Part shown: positions 52,274 to 59,289 of the stretch, piece by piece | How the letters are laid out: every line of letters begins with the position of its first letter | How positions within the stretch are numbered: the stretch's first letter is position 1 | Origin: Bacteroidaceae bacterium | Lineage (GTDB): Bacteria; Bacteroidota; Bacteroidia; Bacteroidales; Bacteroidaceae | Assembly (NCBI GenBank): GCA_024699495.1 | Contig: JAILPK010000066.1 | Location: forward strand, 48,445-112,444 | DNA: 64,000 nucleotides | Reading direction: 5' to 3' | The notes under the pieces: generated by a model | Database searches by the model: none | What the model saw: the letters and a program-made list of their open reading frames with translations, nothing else | Told to the model about the DNA's origin: nothing | Translations under genes and position numbers: made by a program

Positions 52274-53226
52274 TTATTTTCGATATAAAACGATATGCCA
52301 TCAATGACGGACCGGGGATAAGAACAACCCTGTTCCTGAAGGGATGCCCGTTGCGCTGTGTCTGGTGCCACAACCCCGAGTCTTGGCACTCCGGGCCGGA
52401 ACTTATGTTCAAGCAGAAGAAGTGCATCGGCTGCAACAGTTGTGGCATACACCCCCGCCAGTTGGAGTATCTAAGAACGCAAAGAACCTATGGTGCCCAT
52501 GAGACCTATGACACTGACAGATACCCAACGTCAAATGCTGAAGAAATAGCGTCCAGATGTCCCGCTCTTGCGCTTGAGATGTGCGGCCGGGAGTGGACTA
52601 TGAGCGAGCTGATGGCCGAGGTGGAGAAGGAGCGTGATATCATGGTGGATAGCGGGGGCGGAGTCACCCTTTGTGGCGGGGAGCCGCTGATGCATCATGG
52701 GGACGCGCTTGAAATACTCCGTGAATTGGGCCTCAGAGATCTGCATCGCGCTGTAGATACCTCCCTTTATGCCGAACCCGACATAGTGGGCACCATAGAC
52801 TCGGAAACCGACCTGTTCCTGATAGACCTCAAGGTGATGGATTCGGTCCTGCACCGCCAATATACCGGCGTGCCCAATGACGTCATTCTCAATAACATTC
52901 GGATGCTGGCCCGGAAGTGGGCTTCTGAGGGTAAACCTCTTGCCGGGCGTTGCTGGTTCCGGATTCCGCTCATCGAAGGCATAAATGCAGACCCTCAGAA
53001 TATAGAGGCCACCGCAAAGTTTATTCAGGCGCTTCCGTCAGCCGACTCCAATCCTCCGTCTGTCTCCCTTCTTCCATACCACGACGTAGGGAAGGACAAG
53101 CACCACAGACGCGGCTCATGCTATAATCCGGATTCCATTCAGATGTCAACCCCGTCAGACCAAGTCTTGGAGCGCTGCATCCACCAATTCGCCTCCTATG
53201 GAATCACGGCCAAGATAGGAGGGTGA
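52270..53226 (+). CDS. hypE: Radical SAM glycyl-radical activating enzyme for HypD
   Basis: A 318-residue enzyme that installs the glycyl radical on HypD using AdoMet and a [4Fe-4S] cluster. The N-terminal RYAINDGPGIRTTLFLKGC-PLRCVWC carries the CxxxCxxC cluster motif, and VDSGGGVTLCGGEPLMH is the GGE AdoMet motif. Translation starts at GTG 52270, overlapping the bcp stop by four bases. The ferredoxin-like insert seen in related activases is reduced: KKCIGCNSCG is followed about 40 residues later by a lone RCP segment, not a second full CxxCxxCxxxC set. The C-terminal half is a normal TIM-barrel. Assignment to HypD is by proximity. Confidence 0.88.
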   Translation: MIIFDIKRYAINDGPGIRTTLFLKGCPLRCVWCHNPESWHSGPELMFKQKKCIGCNSCGIHPRQLEYLRTQRTYGAHETYDTDRYPTSNAEEIASRCPALALEMCGREWTMSELMAEVEKERDIMVDSGGGVTLCGGEPLMHHGDALEILRELGLRDLHRAVDTSLYAEPDIVGTIDSETDLFLIDLKVMDSVLHRQYTGVPNDVILNNIRMLARKWASEGKPLAGRCWFRIPLIEGINADPQNIEATAKFIQALPSADSNPPSVSLLPYHDVGKDKHHRRGSCYNPDSIQMSTPSDQVLERCIHQFASYGITAKIGG

Positions 53227-53227
53227 G

Positions 53228-53265
53228 GAGTTTAAGGGTTTAAGTAGTTTAAGGGGTTTAAGACT
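53228..53265. repeat. GTTTAAGGG-type repeats, locus B, at a convergent gene end
   Basis: Between hypE and the SulP gene the sequence is GGAGT, then copies of TTTAAGGG/TTTAAGTAG/TTTAAGGGG, then ACTCC; the two ends are inverted. It shares TTTAAGGGTTTAAGTAG with locus A at 221-247. Confidence 0.65.
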
Positions 53266-53275
53266 CCTTATACCC

Positions 53276-54979
53276 TCAATCATCTAGTATCTCCTGTGCC
53301 CGCTGCAGCGCTTTGTTTATGTGCGGGAGGATATTCTCTTCGCCCACAATCTTTCCAAAGCCGTTGTGCATCAGCACGTCATAAACCTTGGGATTAACCC
53401 CTGACAGGATGATGCGGATGTTCTCCTGGCGGGACATCAGCACGAGATTCTCCAGATTATGCATTCCGGTGCTATCTACAAAAGGCACCTTACGCATTCG
53501 GATTATGCGAACGCGCGGACGCTTGCCCATGCGTCCCATGATTTCCTCAAACCGGTTGGCGATACCGAAGAAGAACGGCCCGTTGATTTCATATATCTCA
53601 CACCCGTCAGGAATCTTGAAGTGTTCCAAATTGGTTGATTCGAAGTCAACGTCATTTTCCGTATTGACCTCATCCGTGAGCACCTTGACCTGTGTCGTCT
53701 CAGCCATGCGGCGCATGCAGAGCAGACAGGCCAGCATCAGTCCGACCTCGATTGCTACAGTAAGGTCGAAGACCACGGTCAGGAGAAATGTAATCACCAG
53801 AACGGAGATGTCTGATTTCGGGTTCTTAAGCAGCTGTCTGAATGTTCGCCACCCGCTCATGTTGTAAGCCACTATCACTAACACGCCTGCCAGACAGGAC
53901 ATGGGGATATATTTGGCATAGGGCATCAGAATGAGGAATATCAGCAGCAGAACAACAGCGTGAATTATACCCGCTATAGGTGTGCGTCCGCCGTTGTTTA
54001 TGTTTGTCATTGTGCGTGCGATGGCCCCCGTGGCCGGAATACCGCCAAAAATCGGGGTCGCGAGGTTGGCTATTCCCTGGGCGATAAGCTCCTGGTTGGA
54101 GTCGTGGCGGTCGCCAGTAACGCCGTCGGCCACCGTGGCCGACAGAAGCGACTCGATTGCACCCAATACCGCAATGGTTATGGCGGGAGCGAAGAGATTG
54201 CGGATTATTTCCCATGACATCTCCGGAACTGCCGGCTGGGGCAGCGAGGCTTTTATGCTGAACCGGTCACCTATGGTTTCCACGCTCTCTGCCAGCCCGT
54301 AGGATTTCAGAATGGCAACCCCTGCCGTCATCACCAGGATAGCCACGAGCGAACCCGGTAATTTATTGAGGGCTGAGGCATGGCCGCCTATATAGCGTAT
54401 GTATTTGATGTTGGGCCATAAGGCGATAATCAGCACACTGCCTATGCCGACCGCTGTGCTCCACATATCCGCGCTCGCCGCGTTCTGAGCGTAGCATACC
54501 CATTTGGAGATGAAGTCTGCCGGCACCTCTCCGGCTACGGTCAGACCGAAGAGGTCTTTAATCTGAGTGGTGAAGATAGTGAGCGCTATCCCGCTGGTGA
54601 AACCTACGACGATAGGGTAGGGGATGAACTTGATGATAGTTCCTAAACGGAAGAGGCCAAGCATTATGAGGAATGCGCCTGCTAAGAGAGTGGCAATCAT
54701 AAGCCCTTGGATGCCATATTGCTGTATGATGCCCGCGATGATTACGATGAAAGCGCCCGTGGGGCCTCCGATCTGCACTTTGGAACCGCCGAACAGGGAT
54801 ATTATCAGCCCAGCCACAATCGCGGTTATGATGCCCTGCTCTGGAGTCACTCCCGAAGCTATGCCAAAGGCGATGGCAAGCGGCAGAGCCACGATTCCCA
54901 CGATTATTCCTGCCAGCAGGTCTTTGACAAACGTCTCGCGGTTATAATCCTTAAGTGATGAGATGATTGATGGTTTCAT
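53276..54979 (-). CDS. SulP family anion transporter with STAS domain
   Basis: A 567-residue inner-membrane protein with about 11-14 membrane helices that moves sulfate, bicarbonate or other anions. SulP signatures: DLLAGIIVGIVALPLAIAFGIASGVTPEQGIITAIVAG, GGSKVQIGGPTGAFIVI, and LFGGIPATGAIARTMTNINNGGRTPIAGI (read IFGG). The C-terminal STAS domain (about 440-560) contains the ISP-type FFFGIANRFEEIM and VPFVDSTGMHNLENL. It lies 3 bases after uvrA2 on the same strand, so it shares that transcript. Substrate cannot be told from sequence. Confidence 0.93.
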   Translation of the reverse strand: MKPSIISSLKDYNRETFVKDLLAGIIVGIVALPLAIAFGIASGVTPEQGIITAIVAGLIISLFGGSKVQIGGPTGAFIVIIAGIIQQYGIQGLMIATLLAGAFLIMLGLFRLGTIIKFIPYPIVVGFTSGIALTIFTTQIKDLFGLTVAGEVPADFISKWVCYAQNAASADMWSTAVGIGSVLIIALWPNIKYIRYIGGHASALNKLPGSLVAILVMTAGVAILKSYGLAESVETIGDRFSIKASLPQPAVPEMSWEIIRNLFAPAITIAVLGAIESLLSATVADGVTGDRHDSNQELIAQGIANLATPIFGGIPATGAIARTMTNINNGGRTPIAGIIHAVVLLLIFLILMPYAKYIPMSCLAGVLVIVAYNMSGWRTFRQLLKNPKSDISVLVITFLLTVVFDLTVAIEVGLMLACLLCMRRMAETTQVKVLTDEVNTENDVDFESTNLEHFKIPDGCEIYEINGPFFFGIANRFEEIMGRMGKRPRVRIIRMRKVPFVDSTGMHNLENLVLMSRQENIRIILSGVNPKVYDVLMHNGFGKIVGEENILPHINKALQRAQEILDD

Positions 54980-54982
54980 ATT

Positions 54983-57421
54983 TTACAGATATTTTGCTGT
55001 TACTGATGTCTTGCATCCGACCATTTCGGACGGCTTGCCGGAAAATATTATCCTGCCACCCTCTTCCCCTGCCCCGGGGCCCAGTTCGATTACATGGTCG
55101 GCAGCGAGGATTACCTCCGTGTTGTGTTCTATCACATATACAGTGTTACCCTGACTTACCATCTTCCGGAAGATGCCTGTCAGATGTGCGATGTCCTTAA
55201 GGTGGAGCCCTTCGGTCGGTTCGTCAATGATGAAGATGCGACCCTCGATGCCAAGATAGGAGGCCAGTTTCAGCCGCTGCAGTTCGCCGCCCGACAGAGT
55301 GCTCAGCGCCTGGTTCAGATGCAGGTAGCCAAGTCCCACTTCGATAAGAGGATGTAGTTTCTTCTCAATAGCGGTGTCCCGGAAGAAGTCACATGCGAGT
55401 CGCACAGAGAGGTCAAAGACTTCCGCTATGTTGAGGCCCCCGCTCTGGGACAGCGGGAACGGGGCGGTGGGGTATGCCCTGCTGTGAATGTCCGCAAGGG
55501 GATGTGACGGCTTCACCTCATACTGCAGTGCTTCGCTGTTGAAGCGGCGCCCGCCGCACGCTTCGCATACGGTCTCAATATTATCCATGAATGCCATTTC
55601 TGAGATAACCACTCCCTTGCCTCCGCACACAGGACATGCCCCTTTGCCGTTGAAGGTAAAGTATTGCTCCTTTACTTTATGTGTGCGTGCGAACAGTTTG
55701 CGGATATCTGGAGCCACATCCATGTAAGTAGCGGGTGTGGAGCGCAGGCTTACTCCGATATCCTTTTGGCTGATGTAAACCATCTCCGAGGGAGCGGGGT
55801 AGGCTCTGCGAAAACATTCCATGAGCGAACTCTTGCCCGAACCGGCGACTCCTGCCACCGCGACAAAAGCGTTGAGCGGAAGTGAGATACTGATGTCGCG
55901 CAGGTTGTGAAGCGTGGCGTGTGACAGAGTGAAACTCTCTCCAGTCTTCCTCTCGCCACCAGCTGCTACACTTGCTGCAGTCGGGCAGCTGCCAACCGGA
56001 TTCAAGCTGTCTGCTTCCGGAAGTGCCGGGCCCTTAGTCGCGCTATCCTGTGCCTGAGGGCAACGGACAGATTCCGATAACGCCTCGCCTGTAGCTGTTC
56101 CGCTTTTCAGCAGTTCGGCGTATGTGCCTTCAAAAACAATATTACCGCCGTCAATGCCTGGTCCGGGACCCATATCCACTATGTGGTCAGCAATCTTTAT
56201 AACCTCACGGTGATGTTCTACGAGAATCACTGTGTTGCCGGCATCCCGGAGGCGGCATACCGACTTCTTCATGCGTTGTATGTCGTGGTTATGCAGCCCC
56301 GTGCTGGGCTCATCCAGAATATAGAGGACGTCTGAAAGCGAGGAATTGATATATTTTGCAATCTTGCATCTTTGTGCCTCGCCGCCGGACAAAGTCCCTA
56401 TCGGGCGGTCCAGCGTTAAGTATCCGAGTCCAATCTCTTCCAGAGCGGTGAGGCGGGCTATGATTGCGGCCTTCAGATCCACCGCCAGAGGCGACTCTAT
56501 ACTCTGAATCCATTTGTTGAGGCGCGTGATGCTCAGAGAGCAGGCCTCTGCGATATTGAGTCTCTCTGTCTGCGGAGAGGTGGCTGCAGGACTTATCTTG
56601 CAAGACCTGACGCGCTCGTTGACGCGGGTGCCTCCGCAGTCTGGGCATACCCCCATATTGAGCATTGGATTGAGCGCAGCAGCATGTAGCAGTCCTTCCT
56701 CAGAATTGATGATACTGCGGTACATCCGGGGAATGAGGCCCTCATACTTGGCGCTCTTTGGCCATCTGGGCGGGGGATTCTTCAGCCGGATCTGGGGACT
56801 GTTGAGAAACAGGTCAAGTTCTTCGGTTGTGTAGTCCTTGATTTTCTTGTCTAAATCGAAGAGACCGCTATAGGCATAGCGAATCCACCTCCACCCTCCC
56901 TTGCCGAAGGCGATGTAGTGGATGGTGTCTTCATCGTTGAGGCTCTTGTCGAAATCTACAAGCTTATGAATATCCAGCTCACGGATTTCGCCTAATCCGG
57001 AGCATCGCGGACAACTGCCTTCTGGGTGATTGAAAGAGAATGATTCAGCATACCCCACAAACGGCTTTCCGACTCGCGAAAAGAGCAGCCGCAGCATCGC
57101 TGCAATATCAGTGTAGGTAGCAACCGTGGAGCGTGAATTCTGGGCAGGCTTCTTCTGGTCTATGACTATGGCAATAGGCAGGTTGTCAATGGAATCCACA
57201 TGAGGCCTTCCATATTTAGGGAGATATTGCTGTACAAAAGTGGGGAATGTGTCATTCAGCTCGCGCCGCGATTTCGCGGCAATAGTATCCATAACGAGTG
57301 AACTCTTCCCAGAGCCACTGACCCCAGTGAATATGGTTATCTTATGCTTGGGGATTTTCAGTGAGACATTTTGCAGGTTGTTTTCCTTTGCTCCCCGAAT
57401 TATTATATAGTCTGTGCCCAA
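54983..57421 (-). CDS. UvrA-like ABC ATPase, class UvrA2
   Basis: An 812-residue cytosolic protein with two ABC ATPase units and zinc motifs, resembling UvrA but shorter (E. coli UvrA is 940) and lacking part of the UvrB-binding region. First Walker A: FTGVSGSGKSSLVMDTI; zinc CPRCSGLG and CPDCGG; signatures TLSGGEAQRCKIAKY and LSGGELQRLKLASYL; Walker B LDEPSTGLH and IDEPTEGLH. A low-complexity stretch (about residues 456-500, Ala/Ser/Pro/Gly rich) splits the two halves before SHATLHNLRDIS. UvrA2 proteins are linked to repair accessory or DNA-binding drug tolerance in other bacteria. It has no uvrB/uvrC neighbour. Confidence 0.9.
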   Translation of the reverse strand: MGTDYIIIRGAKENNLQNVSLKIPKHKITIFTGVSGSGKSSLVMDTIAAKSRRELNDTFPTFVQQYLPKYGRPHVDSIDNLPIAIVIDQKKPAQNSRSTVATYTDIAAMLRLLFSRVGKPFVGYAESFSFNHPEGSCPRCSGLGEIRELDIHKLVDFDKSLNDEDTIHYIAFGKGGWRWIRYAYSGLFDLDKKIKDYTTEELDLFLNSPQIRLKNPPPRWPKSAKYEGLIPRMYRSIINSEEGLLHAAALNPMLNMGVCPDCGGTRVNERVRSCKISPAATSPQTERLNIAEACSLSITRLNKWIQSIESPLAVDLKAAIIARLTALEEIGLGYLTLDRPIGTLSGGEAQRCKIAKYINSSLSDVLYILDEPSTGLHNHDIQRMKKSVCRLRDAGNTVILVEHHREVIKIADHIVDMGPGPGIDGGNIVFEGTYAELLKSGTATGEALSESVRCPQAQDSATKGPALPEADSLNPVGSCPTAASVAAGGERKTGESFTLSHATLHNLRDISISLPLNAFVAVAGVAGSGKSSLMECFRRAYPAPSEMVYISQKDIGVSLRSTPATYMDVAPDIRKLFARTHKVKEQYFTFNGKGACPVCGGKGVVISEMAFMDNIETVCEACGGRRFNSEALQYEVKPSHPLADIHSRAYPTAPFPLSQSGGLNIAEVFDLSVRLACDFFRDTAIEKKLHPLIEVGLGYLHLNQALSTLSGGELQRLKLASYLGIEGRIFIIDEPTEGLHLKDIAHLTGIFRKMVSQGNTVYVIEHNTEVILAADHVIELGPGAGEEGGRIIFSGKPSEMVGCKTSVTAKYL

Positions 57422-57703
57422 GAGACGTATCCTTTAATTGCGGGTGCAAAGGTAATACTTTTCTGTGATATAATGTTAGTTTTTGAGGTTTTTAGTTTCT
57501 TTAGTTGACAAGTTGATAGCTTCGCGGGTGTTTTCCCGCGACCTTTATGGGGCGCTGCTCCAAAATCGACTCGGCATAGCTCAAGCAAGGTTAACTTCGT
57601 TGAACTCAGACGCGACCCGGCCATAAGAAAGTTAACTTTCATGGCGCTCGCTGCTCCCTCGTTTGGCTCTGCGCTCCACTTGCGTAAATTTTACTTCAAA
57701 TAA
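57422..57703. other. Divergent intergenic region before the ADP-ribose-type operon
   Basis: No gene is supported. A hairpin TCGCGGG/CCCGCGA (57522-57541) is visible. A TACCTTTG box for uvrA2 on the minus strand lies at 57447-57454 without a good -33 box. The rest is unremarkable. Confidence 0.5.
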
Positions 57704-57735
57704 TTTGGTGGATTAAAATAATGTGCATATCTTTG
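57704..57735 (+). promoter_or_regulatory. Promoter of the Nudix-ARH-DUF1810 operon
   Basis: TTTG (57704-57707), an exact 20-base spacer, and TATCTTTG (57728-57735): a full consensus match. Transcription would start near 57742. Confidence 0.85.
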
Positions 57736-57765
57736 CGGTGTAATTTTTACAATAGAAGGGAAAAT

Positions 57766-57770
57766 GGAGG
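57766..57770 (+). promoter_or_regulatory. Shine-Dalgarno site of the Nudix gene
   Basis: GGAGG with a 5-base spacer before ATG 57776. It decides the start: the upstream in-frame ATG at 57764 contains part of it. Strong SD sites are rare in the neighbouring genes. Confidence 0.65.
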
Positions 57771-57775
57771 ATAGT

Positions 57776-58456
57776 ATGTACACTTACAAATACCCGCATC
57801 CCTCTGTTACAGCGGACTGCGTGATTTTCGGCTTCGATGGGACAGAGCTTCAGGTGCTGCTTGTGGAAAGAGGCATTGAGCCGTATAAGGGCCAATGGGC
57901 GTTCCCCGGCGGTTTTGTCAAGATGGATGAGTCTTGTGAAGAAGGCGCATTGCGGGAATTGAAAGAAGAAACGGGACTCACCGGCGCATACATAGAACAG
58001 TTCCACGCTTTCAGCGACCCGAAGCGCGACCCCAGGGAGAGAGTTATTACTGTGGCTTATTATGCGCTGGTGCGGATTCAGGATGTGAAGGCGGGTGATG
58101 ACGCGGCAAAAGCTGGATGGTTCGCACTTGACAAGGTTCCCCAATTGGCATTTGACCACGACAGGATTCTCCGGGAAGCGTTGAAGCGTCTCCGCGAGCG
58201 CATCCATTTCGAGCCGGTAGGTTTTGAACTGTTGCCGGAGAAGTTCACCATGAAACAACTGCAGAACTTGTATGAGGCGATATTGGAAGTCAGGTTTGAC
58301 AGGAGCAACTTCGCAAAGAAGATGCTTCATTTCAATATCCTCACTCAGCTGGATGAGACGGTTTGGCCAACGCCAAAGCGCGAAGCTAATCTGTACAGAT
58401 TTAACGAAGAGAGCTATAATGAATTAAAACAAAAAGGGTTCCGGCTGGAATTCTAA
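57776..58456 (+). CDS. Nudix hydrolase with C-terminal winged-helix part (NrtR-like)
   Basis: A 226-residue protein. The N-terminal Nudix domain has a complete box, GFVKMDESCEEGALRELKEETGL (GX5EX7REUXEEXGU), so a hydrolase acting on ADP-ribose or a related nucleoside diphosphate is likely. The C-terminal 90 residues (about 135-226: LPEKFTMKQLQNLYEAIL, KKMLHFNILTQLDETV) match the winged-helix part of NrtR/AraR-type regulators. Because NrtR-type regulators often have a degenerate box, the intact one suggests that this copy may both hydrolyse and regulate. It is the first gene of the operon with the ARH gene 19 bases downstream. Confidence 0.85.
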   Translation: MYTYKYPHPSVTADCVIFGFDGTELQVLLVERGIEPYKGQWAFPGGFVKMDESCEEGALRELKEETGLTGAYIEQFHAFSDPKRDPRERVITVAYYALVRIQDVKAGDDAAKAGWFALDKVPQLAFDHDRILREALKRLRERIHFEPVGFELLPEKFTMKQLQNLYEAILEVRFDRSNFAKKMLHFNILTQLDETVWPTPKREANLYRFNEESYNELKQKGFRLEF

Positions 58457-58462
58457 AAGGAA

Positions 58463-58467
58463 AGGAG
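58463..58467 (+). promoter_or_regulatory. Shine-Dalgarno site of the ADP-ribosylglycohydrolase gene
   Basis: AGGAG within AAAGGAAAGGAG, 8 bases before ATG 58476. Confidence 0.65.
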
Positions 58468-58475
58468 ACAAGAAC

Positions 58476-59270
58476 ATGAAAAATCTATTACTCAGTGCTG
58501 CCGTGGGCGACATCGCCGGCATGCCTTATGAGTTTGATGGGAGGACAAAAGACTATAACGCTGTGGACCTCCTTCTGCCGTCAAACACTTACACTGATGA
58601 CACAGTATGCACATTCGCATGTGCCGAAGCCTTGTTAAAAGGTTTGGATATGGCTGAAAATCTGTGGAACAGATGCCGCGCGGACTTCAACAGAGGATTC
58701 GGAGGACACTTTGCGATGTGGCTTTCCACAAAAGAGATTGAGCCGCCATACAATTCTTACGGCAACGGCAGCGGTATGCGTGTGTCTGCTGCCGGATTCA
58801 TGGCCAGAAGCAAGGACGAGTGCGTAGAACTCGCGACTCTCACGGCGCTCCCTACTCACGACCATCCGGAGGGTATCAAGGGGGCTGTTGCCACCGCCCT
58901 TGCTATCTATTATGGTATGCAAGGTAAGGACAAGGACTTCATCCGCCATCATGTTCTTGATGAATACTACCCTGACTGGTCAGAACTGTCTTATGCTGAT
59001 ATTAAGCCGGACTATTATTTTGATGAGACTTGCCAGCGGACAATACCGGCAGCTCTAATCTGTTTTCTCGAGAGCAAGGACTACGCCGACTGTCTGAAGC
59101 TTGCTATTGCGCTGGGCGGCGACGCCGACACCCTCGCCGCCATTTCGGGGCCGATGGCATACGCTTTCTATCGTGAGATTCCCGAAGAACTCATAGCGAA
59201 CGCAAAGGCAAAACTGCCAGAGTGGATGCTTCGCGTGAATGAGGAGTTTGACCTATACGTCAGTCAATAA
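58476..59270 (+). CDS. ADP-ribosylglycohydrolase family protein
   Basis: A 264-residue cytosolic hydrolase of the ARH/DraG family, which removes ADP-ribose from modified proteins or nucleic acids using two metal ions. Seen: AAVGDIAGMPYEF near the start (G-D-x-x-G), the metal-binding YTDDT at about residue 42, TALPTHDHPEGIKGAVATA, and the C-terminal GGDADTLAAISGPMAYAFY, in which the Asp residues complete the metal site. All main ligands are present, so it should be active. It lies 19 bases after the Nudix gene and 19 before the DUF1810 gene: a tight operon. Confidence 0.9.
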   Translation: MKNLLLSAAVGDIAGMPYEFDGRTKDYNAVDLLLPSNTYTDDTVCTFACAEALLKGLDMAENLWNRCRADFNRGFGGHFAMWLSTKEIEPPYNSYGNGSGMRVSAAGFMARSKDECVELATLTALPTHDHPEGIKGAVATALAIYYGMQGKDKDFIRHHVLDEYYPDWSELSYADIKPDYYFDETCQRTIPAALICFLESKDYADCLKLAIALGGDADTLAAISGPMAYAFYREIPEELIANAKAKLPEWMLRVNEEFDLYVSQ

Positions 59271-59276
59271 TAGAAT

Positions 59277-59282
59277 AGGAGG
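59277..59282 (+). promoter_or_regulatory. Shine-Dalgarno site of the DUF1810 fusion gene
   Basis: AGGAGG, 7 bases before ATG 59290: a perfect Shine-Dalgarno core, unusual for Bacteroidales. Confidence 0.75.
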
Positions 59283-59289
59283 ATAAGAC

